A stretch of DNA of 64,000 nucleotides from Moringa oleifera (Eukaryota; Streptophyta; Magnoliopsida; Brassicales; Moringaceae): contig JAJFZO010000606.1 of NCBI GenBank assembly GCA_021397835.1, forward strand, positions 62,001 through 126,000, read 5' to 3'. A program made the position numbers and the translations under genes. The notes under the pieces were generated by a model. That model searched no databases and had not been told where the DNA came from. It saw nothing but the letters and a program-made list of their open reading frames with translations. Positions 11,241 through 23,855 of this stretch are shown here, one piece after another; within the stretch, counting starts at the first letter, position 1; the number at the start of each line of letters is the position of its first letter.

Positions 11241-14200
11241 TATACCTATCAAAGTTGGCAAACGTTGCAGCATCCACACTCTCTTTCAACTATCCAGTAC
11301 CAGGTATTGTCCATTTTTCGAGTATCTTAGATCTTTCTCTACTTCTTGGTGCACCAATTAGAAAATTAACAAAGTTCCTCGTGTAGTCTTTCTTCATGCC
11401 TCATTTCGACATAGCTATCCATAAACTAAACAAGATTCCTCCCTTCTGTCGAACATAAAAGGAATTAAAGGTAGCATTCCATCGACGTTAAGCCATGGAG
11501 TGGCTGTTTCATCCTTTTTGTATGTGTTGGTGTTTTATATAACTGACATAAGATTCCACTTGTTAGATATTAATTATGGAGGTTTAGTGAGCAACATGCT
11601 GAATCTCTCCGCCATTTCCTTTTCTTTTACTTTAGCCAATATGAGTTCACCTTGTAATAGCAGCTTTATCGGGCAATTTCCCATCTCAGTAGAGCTTTCC
11701 AAAGAAATAACTTAGTAGCTACATTAGCCTCGCTTTTCTAATAATAAAGAGTAGCCTTCATCTTTATCATCTTCTACTGATGACCAGTTGCTTGAGAAAA
11801 AACACACACAATGGACTGGACACAAACAAAAGATAGAAGAAAAAGGCCATACATCCATACCAAAACATAAGGCAAAGAGGAAAGTGGGTCACCCTGCCAA
11901 AGTCCTTTCGGACTCTTGATGCCAGCGTGATTCTAAGTGAATGAAATCTAGTTAAAGAGGTATTGATAGGGGCATTTAACTTGGAAGTAAGGTTTCTGGG
12001 AAACAACAGTTTTATTTAAGGAAATAATACTATAAAAATTGGCTCTAAAATGAACCTTAAAATATTTTGTTAGTATTTTAACTCTTTGGTTTTTTTTTGG
12101 TTTTTTTTTTGTAGGCTGTAGATTTTGCAGAGGAATAGAATCCAAAAACTATTGTTGTCATTCAGTGGTGAGAATACATTCCAAAGGCAGTGTAAGTAGA
12201 TGCTTAACCATGTTGCTGACACATGACTAAAATGTTTTAGAGTAATGCAAATATTTCACATGCACATATGTGGATTGAGGTAGCTAAAGCACACATTAAG
12301 ATGTTCATATCAGAAATAAAACAAGTAATATAATACATTTTGTTATTGCGACATTCCAAGTGAACATCTCTATTAGATTTTCTTTTTTTAGAATTAATAA
12401 AAATCTTGATTCCACTGTTTGTTATTATTTTATATGCTAATAGGAATAACAAGGAAGAAAATTAATCTGAACTTGATTGTAATTGCAATGTGATTGTGCA
12501 TTCTGCATTCAATACTTAACATTAGTGTTTTAAGAGTGAACATTGCCACTTTAGTGGTGCAAAGATGTACATTGGTGAGGGTGTTAGATTTATGAGATTG
12601 AATTCTGATGTAAACTTGATTTCTTTTGAGAAAAGGTTTGGATGGTAAAAATTTTTATTTGGGTGAGTTCAAGGGTATATATATATATATATATATGATT
12701 TCATACGAAAGGAATTTTTATATTATGTTATATAGCATTACCACTTATATGGTGACTATTTTTTTCTTTTTACTAGTATATCTTAAAATGTTCGATAATT
12801 GTACAACTATGAATTTGATTTCACATATATGAAAAGTGGTTTCATGTATTACAAATGAATTGTCTCATATATAATATCTAAATATAAAGTAAATAAAATT
12901 GTAATGTTTTCATATAACTCATTCAAATTATTAATTATAATTTATTTATAATATTTTCATTTTCATTACACTATATATCACTCTTAACAAATAGAATGAT
13001 ATTTGATTTTATACGTATGTTCATTATCATATTACAGTTAATATAATAAATTAATTATAAAGCATTTATTTTTAATTATTTAATTTATTTTTAAAATAAG
13101 ATAAATAATTAGAAAATTAATTTTTTAATAACCTTTTTACTAGATTTTATTGTCCACTTCTTGTTTGTTTGAAAATAAATTTAAATAAAATAATTTAATT
13201 AAAAATATTTTTTCAAATATTTAATTAATATTTTCAAAAAATCTCAATCCCATGAAAAAAAAAACAAGCACTTTTTTTCTCAGTTAATTAAATAGAGAAA
13301 AACATGGTTGAAAAAAAAAATGAAATCACAATTATTTGTTAGAAACATTGATTAGTTTTGCTATTAATCTATTAATTAATTGAAAATATTCAAAAATAAA
13401 GATACGTTATTCAGCAAAATTCGTTCAACATATATATTTTGAGAATTTTATTGCCAACATATTTTTTATTTCAAATTTAATTAAAATAAAATATTTAATA
13501 ATATAAAATAAGTTCATTTAATTAATTAATTTTAAAATATTTTATTACAAATATATTTATTTGGCAATATAATATAAATCATATTATATAATTTTTAATT
13601 ATTTTTTAATGGTTAATAAAATGAAAACAAAGTGTATAAATTATAAAAACTAGTCATTGTTATTTATTATAAATAGTTACTAATTTTACTATTATTTTAT
13701 TAAGTAAATATGTATTTATAAAATTAAATATATTTTATTCTATAAAATTTGTATGTGATAAAAAATATAAGGATTTCATCACTTGTATCTTAATTGGTTT
13801 CTCTTTTTCAGCTTGGGCCACGTGACAAAACTCTTCATTGCATCGTAAAACAAGAGCAATCTGTCTTAAAATATCACTTGTTTGCTCGTGTAACTGATAG
13901 TAAGATGTCACTAACTTTTTTATTCATTTATTAAAGTATGTTAATATTATTTTATTAATTAAAAATAATTTATAATTAATTTTACTTTTTAATTACAACA
14001 AATAACATTAGTTATATAAGAATGGGATATCAATTGATGAACCTATAGTCAGTAGCTAAAGTTTATTGTATTAGTTACAACTTTCAAGTGTATTGACTAA
14101 ATTGAAATGAATAATGTTTGACTTTTAATTTATATTTTCACATGTATTTAATGTCACTTGATTTTCATGATGTAGTTAATTAACATAAATATTTATTTAT

Positions 14201-14673
14201 TTAGATAATGCAATACTTATAGTTTATAATATCTCTAATGTAGGATAAAATAATTACTTTAAAAAAGTTAACTTTTTACTGGTTAATTTTATCAAAATTG
14301 ATATAGTTATTCAGAAAATGGTTATTTCAATTATGCATGCAAGTTTTTCTTGCATTGCCTTTCATAATCCACTTTAAGTGTCTCTTTAGAACTCATGCAA
14401 GGGTTAACTTTATCTAATTACCTTTTCAATAGTCCTTAATTCAGATTGTTCATGAAAAGGAGTCTATTTCAAGTGCTGTTGAAATATTTATGAACTAGTT
14501 GCTTGTTTGAACTTGTTATGGTGAAAAGCCAATTTGATAATGAGATAGAAGCAATACATGTTCATCTTATCAATATCATCAGTTTTTCTTTAAAAAAAAA
14601 AACTAATGTTTTACTTATATCAATAGTTTATTAAGAATGGGATGATTGGTTTTTTGATCTGACTTTTTTTAGA
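11241..14673. other. internal CACTA DNA without recognisable gene
   Basis: 11,241-12,100 has moderate complexity and several short open frames with no recognisable domain. 12,100-14,640 is very AT-rich, with a (TA)n tract at 12,677-12,697. It sits between the candidate promoter and the transposase and may be leader or intron of the element. Confidence 0.4.
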
Positions 14674-17600
14674 TGAAAATTCCTGAGCATCGTCACTAGA
14701 TGTATAATAGGAGAACTTTGACGAATGATTTGTCATAGGAATTTATGTTGGGGGTTAAAGAATTTATATTAGTTGCATGTCAAGCTGCTTGTGTACCAAG
14801 CAAATCGATTAATCAGGTGTCCTTGCGCGAAATGTAAGTATCTACGCTTTTACGAGCCAAATATAGTAAGACTACATATGTATAGAAAAGGTTTTCAACC
14901 TGACTATTACCGTTGGCATAACCACGGTGAGGCTCCTACTCCATTCGTTCCAAGTCATTATGAACCTACTTCAGTCCATGAGGATATCAACAGTTATGAA
15001 AAAATGGTCATGCATGCTGCGGGGCCATCCTTTGTTCTGAATGTCGAGCTAGAATTACTGAATTCGGAGTCATCAAAATTTTTATGATATGTTAAATGCT
15101 GCCAAGTCGCCCGATGTCAGAGCCACTCAGTCTTATCAGTTTTTGTGAGATTGATGAGTATCCAATTTGATTATAATGTAACTATGGCATGCATCGATGA
15201 ATAATCACCATATTTAAAGAAGTACTACCAATAAGTAATAAGATGCCAGATTATTTCTATCAGACTAAAAATTGATCTCTTAGCTTGGATGTGGTTGCAA
15301 GAAAATTGATTGTTGTCCTGCTAGTTGCATGTCATATTATGGTGACAGTGCTGTAAAATAAGAATGTAGATTTTGTGGTCAAGGTCATTTTCGAAATCGA
15401 TGAAGAGTAAAGAATCGAAGTAAGAATGTAGCAAAGAAACAAATGTGGTACTATTTACTGATAGTTCCACGGTTGCAAAGATTATTTACTTCAAATGCTA
15501 TTGCAGAGTATATAAGATGGTATCATGAGAATAAACGCGAAGACAAAATATTTGCACACCCCTCAAATGGGAAAGCTTGGAAGCATTTTGATTTTACTCA
15601 TCTGGAGTTTGCATCAGAACCAAGGAATGTACGATTAGGATTATGTTCTGATGGCTTCAGTCCTTTTAATATGACCTTCAACATATATTCATGTTGGTCT
15701 GTCATTCTAACCCCATATAATCTTCTACCAAGGATGTGCATGAACAGAGAATATATGTTTTTAACAGCAATCATTCCTAATCCAAACAATTCGAAGGCCC
15801 TAATAGATGTGTTTTTACAGCCCTTAATTGAAGATTTGAAACTATCATGGGATTATGGTGTGGAAACTTATGATATCTCACTAAAGCAAAACTTTTGTAT
15901 GAAAGCTGCACTATTATGGACTATAAATGACTTCCCTGCATAAGATATGTTATCGGGCTGGCAAAGAGCAAGTCGATTAGGTTGTCCAGTTTGTATGATC
16001 AAAAGCTTTTTACTTGAAACATGGTCGAAAGATATGTTATTTTGATTGTCATCGACAATTCCTCCCAATGGCCCACCCATTTAGATGAAACAAAAAGAAT
16101 TTTATCAAGAGTCGAACTGAACAGGGTGAACCACCAATGAGACTCTCTAATGCAAAACTATATCATGTAGCTATGCAGTTTCCTAAAATAATTGACACGG
16201 GAGACCAGCACTGAACACATGGGTATAGAGAGTTGCACAATTTCACTAAATGCAGCATCTTTTGGGATTTACTATATTGGCATGATTTATTGAACCCTTA
16301 TAATATAGATGTCATGCATACCAAAGCCAATGTTTTCAAGAATGTTTTTCATACTGTGATGGACGTTAATGGAAAAACTAAGGACAATGTCAAGGCAAGG
16401 TTAGATCTACCTTTATATTGTCATCGAAATGACTTGCATCTTAAAGATAGAGGTAATGGAAGCTTCATAAAACCAAAAGCTCAGTATACACTAGATATGG
16501 ACCACAAGAGGGCTATATGTGAGTGGATAAAAGAGTTGAAACTTCCTGATGGATATGCATCAAACTTGGGCAGATGTGTTAACATTCGAACATGTACATT
16601 ACAACATATGAAAAGCCATGATTGTCATGTGGTGATGGAGAGATTATTGCCAATTGCATTTAGTTGCCTACCTACGCCTATTTGGGAAGCTATCATTGAA
16701 TTGAGTCTATTCTTTCGAGATTTATGTTGTCCAAAATTGGAGGAGAATAACTTAGATGTGATGGACAATAATATTGTCGTAATTTTATGTAAGTTGAAAA
16801 AGATATTTCCTCCTGCATTTTTTGTTGTCATGGAACACTTGCCTGTGCACTTAGTGTATTAAGCGCGAGTTGAAAGACCAGTACAATACAGATGGATGTA
16901 TCCATTTGAGAGATATGAATTATTTTGTTAAAATTTTATTTACATTTAAATGGATTGAGCTTATGTGATTGTCCCAATGCATGTGAAAATGTTATTTTGT
17001 AGATTTTTACACAATTTGAAAAAGAAGGTTAGGAATAAAGCTCATGTGGAAGGTTCCATCTGTGAAGCTTACATATTAAAGAACACATCATCTTTTTGTT
17101 CTCATTACTTTGAGGCATATGTCCAAGCTAGAAATCAAAGAGTGCCATGAAATGATAATGGTGGCATTCTCAATTATCTATCTTCAATTATGTTGGCCGA
17201 ATTGAGGGGTTGTGTAAGGCTCATTATTTCACACAAGAGGAAACATTTGAGATAAGCAAATATGTGCTTATGAATTGTCCTAAAGTTGAACTCTTTGTGC
17301 AGTAAGCTCTGTTGTGTATATTGGTAACATTTTACATCAATTGTATTAGATATAATTTGACACGTATGTTATTTATCCTTGCAGAATATTCATTCAGACA
17401 TTAACCACATCCTTACCAAATCTACGCGAAGTCGATATAACAAAACGTATACAATCAGACTTTGTTGATTGGTTCAAGGAATACGTAAGTAATTTCATGG
17501 TAATTCTCATTGCAATTATGAAATAATGTAACTTTCGATAGCATTTATGTTGAAAAAGTTTTGTTTCTATCGATATGTTATTAGGTGCACAATCCTATCA

Positions 17601-18110
17601 ATGGGATGAATGATGCATTTTTGCATGATTTAGCATGGGGACCTATAAATAAGGTCAACACTTATCCAATTCACTATGTCAATGGTTACTGTTTTTATAC
17701 TTCCACTTGGACTAATAATTAAAGTTCAAACAACTCTGGAGTAGCTTTGACAAGTAAAGACTTTATGTACCATGGAATCATTGAAGAAATTATAGAGATC
17801 GAGTATCCTGGTATGCTTGTGAAATAACTAACATTATTCAATTATAGATGGTTTGAGCCTTCTAATATCGGCATAAGGATCCGCCCCAAGTATGGGACCA
17901 TTGATATTAAAACCAATAAGAGATATAAAGGAAAAGATACATTTATTTTTACATATCAAGTAGAACAAATATATTTTACACTGTATCCTAATACCACTCC
18001 ATAAAAGAGAGACTAGAGCGTGGTCATCAAAACTAAAGCAAGAAATCGAATTGAATCTCTGAATGATCCATTCCAAGATGATATGATGCAATAATTACAT
18101 CTTACCTCTT
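14674..18110 (+). pseudogene. CACTA TNP2-like transposase, degenerate
   Basis: Most of a TNP2-type transposase can be followed. The N-terminal segment begins near 14,674 with MYNRR, then a zinc-binding IRCPCAKC and KGFQPDYYRWHNHGE (to 15,085). The core at 15,610-16,080 has LGLCSDGFSPF, then TPYNLLPRMCMNREYMFLT, DVFLQPLIEDLK, KAALLWTINDFPA and SGWQRASRLGCPVCM. Next comes DVMHTKANVFKNVFHTVMDV with GKTKDNVKARLDL (16,305-16,410). A DUF4218-like part follows (MKSHDCHVVMERLLPIAF, then MEHLPVHL, PVQYRWMYPFERY and VEGSICEAYI, 16,600-17,165), and a C-terminal DUF4216-like part (NGYCFYT, NNSGVALTS, EEIIEIEYPG; 17,585-18,091). Stops or frame slips fall near 15,086, 15,943, 16,045, 16,212, 16,861, 17,150 and 17,720, with likely introns near 17,310-17,390 and 17,490-17,585. 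It would have cut and joined the element ends but cannot be active now. Confidence 0.9.
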
Positions 18111-18394
18111 TTGACGATCAAATCATAAATAATTTGAGAGATATCAATTATCAAGGTCGAGAGATATCAATTATGAAGATCAAGAGATTCAAGTTGAGGA
18201 AGATCCAGTTTAATTGGTAGATGAAAAAGAAGTATCATTTAACAGTGAGGAGTCTGATAGTGAAGACGAAACTTCTGTGATTGACATTGTTTATGGTGAT
18301 TGATTATAAAGGTCTATGATTGAATACGTTACAAATTAGATTTATGCTCATTTTATAATTTTCTCACTAAACATACTTTGTTTGTTACTCACAG

Positions 18395-20921
18395 ATGTCA
18401 AAAAGAGGGGTCGTGGTTCTTGTGGTGTTAGAGGTAAGGGCAAATGGTCCTACACATTGGACACATCTTCTACAGCTCAAGTATCATCACCTTTTGCTCA
18501 GACACAATCACATTTAGTTGATGCGGCATCATTCCCAGGTCATAGAATGTCTTCCTTGGTTGATACTCCATCGCTTCCAGTTCATACACCATTACCTGCA
18601 TGTCATACACCATCATCTCGACCATCATCATCTGACCATACGCCATCACCCGAAGATACTGCAGTTCACACACCATCGACTGAGCTAGCATATGCAGTAG
18701 GAGACATTAGGCTATATATTCAGCCCTTGGGAAAATAGTATGATAACTTATTTTTTTTTTATTATGCTGTGCTTATCTTAGAATTACGTATTGTGTTCTA
18801 ATTCTTATATGATACATTTTATATTTTTAATTATTTTTTTATAGGTTATTGCCTACATCTAGGACAGTTGCTATTATTTCTAGAATCATCAAGTCAAACT
18901 TTGATAAGCCATGGACTGGATGGCATGAAGTTCTAACTGACGTTCAAGATTTATGATAGGTCGAATTTCAGGTCATATTATAACATGTTGTTCAATTTAC
19001 AAAATTAATTTTCTTATAGTTATAGTTAGTTTACATGCTTAACTAACTAATCTAAGGTCAATATTGTTGTAGAAAAAATGTAGATAAGATCCACTTATGA
19101 ATGGTGTAGTTAGACAGATATGGTGGTCTAAATCTATAGAGGTCCTCCGATCGAGTCTTGCATCAATCCGAACTAAGAAGTCAATGGGAATGTGAATGCA
19201 ACCATCCATTCGAGAAACATTGTTTGCTACGTGGACGACGGACCTGGCCTTTCAAGCTGCATCACAAAGGAATAAAAATAATAGATCTCCTAGTGAAGCC
19301 ATTGTGCATCGAGGAGGTTCTATTTTCATTTTTGAGCATAAAAGACGAATGGTAATTTTTCAATTTAATTAATTATTTTCATGTCATTATCATATATTTA
19401 GTTACACTTGACAGATTTTTATTTTTCATTTGTTAACTGTTAGGCTAAGGAGCTTGGGAGGGATCCTAGCATGCCAGAACTGTTTTGAAAGTTAAATCAT
19501 AATGAAGAGACTGGTACATGGGTCACAAAAAGAGTTGCACGAATTTATGTGAGTAGTTAAAGTAGAATATATTTGTCTTTAGTTAATTATGCGTTGAATG
19601 GAATAAATTAATTAATGTTTTTTTTTTGTTTCTATTGAGGTTTTGGGTTGGTTATCAAAATAACAATTTTTGGTTTTAGCTTTTTGTATGGAGGATGTAT
19701 GTCTTCATGTTGTGTTTAAATTATTTGATAAGAAACTACCTTATATTGATCTACTTGAGGCCTTTTTTGTTACTTTACAAATGAATGCTTATGTTTTTCT
19801 ACTTTTTGTTGTCATTGGGATATACTTTCTCTGTTGCATTTTCTTGTCAGTTTGTTTATTGTATTTTTTAGAAGCATACCTTATAAGTTTAACACCACTC
19901 CATTATTTTTGTTGGCAACAAGCAGGATCACTTTTATAGGTCATCTTCTTATTAAATTAGGCCAAATTATTTTCTTATTGTAGATATCACTATATTTTAT
20001 GCATATATTGTGACCTTACTATTAGTTGTATGTAGTGGTGTTAAATATGATACGTGCTACTAGTTCATTAGATGGAACAACCACATATGCCGAGTATTTG
20101 AGTTAAATTTTTTTCACTTTTTTTAAAAATTTTTTATTTAGATTTCTTTATTTTTGTTAATAATTTTTTTCCTTGGGTTTTTAAAAATTTTCAATGCATT
20201 TTGATTAATTAATTTACTGTTTGTGATTTTATTAATACATAAGAGTTTGTTTTTCTTACTTTAATATTTTTTTAAATAATTATGTGTAGGCTAGTGATAA
20301 GAAATTGAGAGAGGACACCATCACCTTAGGATCATCTGTTGATGATTCCACCATCTTTTTTAAAGTTGCAGGTGAAAAGAATAAGAGAGGTAGGGCATTT
20401 GGATTTGGATCAGAGGTAGCCTTTTATGAAGCATCAAACTTTGGTTCTCAATCTTCACATGCCCCATCTAGTGTTACAAAGCAACAAATGATGTTTCATT
20501 TTCAAGATATGCAAGGACAATTAGATAAAGAACATGAAGAAATGGAAGAACGACTGGCAAGAGAACGTGTAGAGATTAAGATAGATTGCAAAGAGAACAT
20601 GCTATGAGAGATGCGAGGGAAAAAAAGATGGAAGAACGACTACAGAAAGAACGTGATCTGATGGAGACACAATAAAGAGATTTAAGAGAAGAGATGAAAA
20701 GACAAATGGAAATAAGAGATCGAAGAGAAAATAAACTCAGAAAAGAAATGGCCTCGACGAAGAAGCTTCTAAATAGACTTGTTAGACAAATAAGTTTGTA
20801 GCAAGGTACTTTAGGTCAGCGGGTTGCTTCCTCTAGTCTAGTTGATGATGATGGCATTGGTGATGACAATGATGATGGTGATGGTGATGGTGATGGCGTT
20901 GATCTTATAGAGGATGATTAG
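18395..20921 (+). pseudogene. CACTA second gene, plant transposase_24 / Ptta-En/Spm type, degenerate
   Basis: An intron-split gene following the transposase on the same strand. Its start MSKRGRGSCGVRGKGK at 18,395 follows a splice-acceptor-like ACAG. A Pro/Ser/Thr-rich low-complexity part runs to 18,737. Then come SNFDKPWTGWHEVLTDVQDL (18,892-18,955), a segment ending EAIVHRGGSIFIFEHKRRM (about 19,295-19,352) and AKELGRDPSMPELF-stop-KLNHNEETGTWVTKR (19,443-19,535). The last exon (20,289-20,921) has GRAFGFGSEVAFYEAS, a long Glu/Arg-rich coiled coil (20,480-20,790) and an acidic Asp/Gly tail ending LIEDD. These are landmarks of the plant En/Spm transposase_24 family that accompanies TNP2. Stops at about 18,957, 19,484, 20,605, 20,672 and 20,800 show decay. 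Confidence 0.8.
20835..20921 (+). repeat. GATGGT/GATGAT low-complexity tract
   Basis: An imperfect triplet/hexanucleotide run encoding the Asp/Gly-rich C-terminus of the En/Spm-type gene. Trinucleotide structure would allow length change without frameshift. Confidence 0.7.
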
Positions 20922-21313
20922 ATTTTTTAAAAAAATTTTCATTAATCAGTATGATTGAATATTTAATTTAAGCATGTTCTGTATTTAACATTATATATGA
21001 TAATTTCACTGTTACTGTGACTTTTACATCCTTTTATTTGTTTTATCAATTTTATTTTATGAAAATATGTATTTATTAATTTAATTAATTTATAAAAATA
21101 TGTATCTATTGATTTTTGTGAATCATATTGAATATATATTTTGATACGAATTAAACAACATAAAAAATTATTTATTTATTTGATTATTAAATAAAATAAA
21201 ATTCAATAAATTTATTAGTTAAAAATTTTGTGGAAAAAAATGTTATCATGGATTTCTTCCGTTGCAACTATGGATCAATTGCCACACATTTCTGCTGTAG
21301 TAATAAGAGATTA

Positions 21314-21610
21314 ATTGTCACAGAAGATATTCTGTGGCAAAAGAAAACTATTGCCACGGAAGATATTTCGTGGCAAAAGAAACCTATTGCCACGGAAGAC
21401 ATTCCGTGGCAAACGTAACCAATTGCCACGGAAGACATTCCGTGGCAAAAGTAACCTATTGCCACGAAATATCTTCCATGGCCACATAAATCAATGTCAG
21501 TCAAAGATATGGATTGCCATGAAAATAATTCCGTGGTAAACGATATGGATCATCCTGGAAACTATTTCGTGCCTAAATATACAAATTGCTACAGAATATC
21601 TTTCGTGTTA
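21314..21610. repeat. 36-bp palindromic tandem repeat (CACTA right subterminal array)
   Basis: Four units of exactly 36 bp lie at 21,314, 21,350, 21,386 and 21,422, each containing TTGCCACGGAAGA followed by YATTCCGTGGCAA, so every unit can fold into a hairpin. More diverged, stretched units continue to about 21,610, where the homology stops next to MURA-like sequence. Open frames across the array on both strands are by-products of the repeat. Confidence 0.85.
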
Positions 21611-21615
21611 CAAAT

Positions 21616-23053
21616 TATTAATCCGGAAACTAGGGCTCACATATGTATCGAAGATAAAACTAATCGATTTAAGTATTTATTTGTGGCTCTTGGATAATCA
21701 TTAAGGGGGTTTCATTCAGTAATTAGACTGATCATTGCTATCGATGCTGCTCGATCACCTAAAAGGAAGGTTCCACGGTCTCATGTTTATAGTGGCGTGC
21801 AAAGATGGGAATGAACAGATATATCCAGTAGCCTTCGGTTGTGGTGATTTGGAGAACTATGAAGCATGGGAATGGCTCTTAGGGCACCTAAAAGAAGCAT
21901 TTGGTTTGGTTAAAGACTTGATTATTATATTAGATCGTCATGCCAGTATTGCAAAGGTCATCGCAAAGCTCTTTCCCAATTATTGTCATGGTTTATGGTC
22001 TTGACATATGGCTTCAAATATAAAAAATAAATTTAAGAGAGAAGATGTATCTAAGATATTTTATAGTACGGCTAAGGCACATCGAGATTCTGAATTTAAT
22101 AAATTAATGACTGAGTTACAAGCTAATCATCCTAAATCTTTCGGATATATCATGAAAGAAGATCCAAAAAAATGATCACGTGTGTATTGCCCTCGGAGAC
22201 GATATCAACTCATGACCATTAACATTGCCGAAAGTTTGAATTTGTGTCTTTGATTTGCTCTTGAGTTGCCGATTATGGCTTTATTGGAATTCGTTCAAGA
22301 TATGATGCAACGTTGGTTTTATGATCAACTCAAAAAAGCTAAGGCTTGGAGGTCATAACTCACAAAATGAGTTCACTCATTGATGATTCTATTACAAATG
22401 ATGACTTTCAATGTTGATCGGAACATATTTTTGGTTAAGCACAAGGGTAAAAAGGCAGTTGTGAACCTTATTAAATGTATTTGCACTTGTAATGAGTTTC
22501 AAGTTGATCTGTTGCCATGTCCAGATGCACTAGCAGCTTCAGGTGATATTGATGGTTTTGTTAATTTCATTATTCATTGTTACTTTTTGCATCAACTTCA
22601 TAAATTATATACTTTTACAGGGAACGTAATATTGATTTCATAACTCTTTGCTCTAACTACTACAAACAAGATCAATTAATAGCAACATATGCTGAGCTGG
22701 TATATCCAATTGGTGACAAGTTTGATTGGAATGTATCTAAAAAAGTCAGCACAGTTATGATATTACTACCGAATAATGGTGAGTCACTAGGGCATCCGAA
22801 AAAGTAGAGAATATCCTCTGGTGGGGATAGGACGTGCCAAAAAAATTTTTCTAGATGCGATCAATATGGACACAATCGATTAACATGCTTGAATTCACAG
22901 TATTTTGATGGAATAAGCCACTCTCAAGCGTCAAATATGCTTGATCAATTGCATTGTAAATGCCGTAATTGTGGTGGAGTTGGTCATAATTCACAAACTT
23001 GTCAAATGCCTCTCAATTCAACTTTATTAGATGATTGTACAATTGACTTATGA
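21616..23053 (+). pseudogene. MURA/MuDR transposase, degenerate and 5'-truncated
   Basis: The remnant starts inside the protein (NPETRAHI, then NRFKYLFVALG-stop-SLRGF). The catalytic region follows: AIDAA near 21,735, a frameshift, HLKGRFHGLMFIVACKDGNE, QIYPVAFGCGDLEN and ILDRHASIAKVIAKLFP. Later come NIAESLN (22,221-22,241), which holds the DDE-type Glu, and FVQDMMQRWFYD. The SWIM-type finger at 22,480-22,535 reads CTCNEFQVDLLPCPDALA; the usual His after CP is Asp. After an intron-like gap near 22,565-22,618 come two CCHC knuckles, CDQYGHNRLTC (first Cys in CSRC-type position) and CRNCGGVGHNSQTC, and a stop at 23,053. Stops near 22,003, 22,176, 22,254 and 22,358 abolish function. The knuckle-bearing C-terminus is typical of plant MURA proteins. 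Confidence 0.85.
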
Positions 23054-23224
23054 TAAATCATAATATTTTGATGATATTGTTGATTTTTAACTTCTATATC
23101 ACTACAGATTCAGATTTTAAGTTTTATATGGCCTTAATTGTTACATGTAGATCAACTGACACTTTGAAAATGTTTTCATCACAAATCATAACTTGATTAG
23201 CAAATCGTATAATAAATTATCTCA

Positions 23225-23640
23225 TATTTTATAAATTGTATGATCATCATAATGTGAGTGTACCTCATTTTCGTACAATAAATTCATAACTCATTAGAAA
23301 AATCATGCACACTTACAATGAAATCGTGACTAATATTCATCACTTGATTAGTAAATCATGCACACTCATAATGAATACGTGACTAAAATTCGTAACTTGA
23401 TAAGTAAATTGTGCAAACTTATATAATAAAATCGTGACTAAAATCCGTAACTTGATTAGTAAATCCTACACAATTATAATGAAATCATGACTAAAATTCG
23501 TAACTTGATTGATAATTTGGCAAACTTATAATGGAGTCGTGACTAAAATTCATAACTTTATTAGTAAATCCTACATACTCAATGAATACGTGACCAAAAT
23601 TCATAACATGATTAGTACATCTTATACATTGTTTATGTAA
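23225..23640. repeat. ~53-bp tandem repeat downstream of MURA
   Basis: CGTGACTAAAATTCGTAACT and variants begin near 23,322, 23,381, 23,435, 23,488, 23,540 and 23,588, spacing about 51-58 bp, each followed by TTGATTAGTAAATC. It lies in the gap between the converging MURA and Ulp1-like remnants. Confidence 0.75.
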
Positions 23641-23855
23641 ATATCATTTCTATTGATAAAAAGAAAATGTTATATACAATTTTTAAATGTATATACAAAA
23701 TAAATACATTTTGTAATTTTTATTGGCCAAAAAAATGTTATATAAAATTTTCAAATGTATATACAAAATAAATACATTGTATAATTTCTAATGAATTAAA
23801 ACAATGTTATATACAATTTTCAAATATATATACAAAATAAATATATTTTGTAAAA
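23641..23855. repeat. ~65-bp AT-rich tandem repeat, three units
   Basis: ATGTATATACAAAATAAATA recurs near 23,686, 23,753 and (as ATATATATACAAAATAAATA) 23,824, each preceded by TTATATACAATTTTCAA or a variant. It abuts the 3' end of the Ulp1-like remnant. Confidence 0.65.

Larger units (their letters stand above)
8245..21610 (+). mobile_element. degenerate CACTA (En/Spm) transposon, 3' end missing
   Basis: The left end is a decayed CACTA terminus at 8,245. Palindromic subterminal repeats built on TTGCCACG...CGTGGCAA occur inside both ends (8,370-9,060 and 21,314-21,610). Two element genes lie between on the plus strand: a TNP2-like transposase (14,674-18,110) and a second En/Spm-type gene (18,395-20,921). 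That is the standard content of an autonomous plant CACTA element. I could not find the reverse-complement terminus (a CTTGTAGTG end); the subterminal array runs straight into MULE transposase sequence near 21,610, so the right end appears lost or displaced. Both genes carry several stops and frameshifts. Confidence 0.8.

Noticed and set aside
15598..16080. minus-strand frames opposite the transposase
   Set aside because: Shadows of the TNP2-like coding sequence on the plus strand.
19670..19939. 89-residue hydrophobic frame in the CACTA element
   Set aside because: Lies in an intron-like gap between the KELGRDPSMPELF exon and the last exon of the En/Spm-type gene; hydrophobicity follows from T-richness.
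21314..21457. possible CRISPR-like array
   Set aside because: Repeats are contiguous without unique spacers, in plant DNA, and match CACTA subterminal motifs.
21230..21539. overlapping frames with repeated TEDI.WQKK / CHGMSSVAIGY peptides
   Set aside because: Produced by the 36-bp palindromic array; a 36-bp period stays open in several frames automatically.
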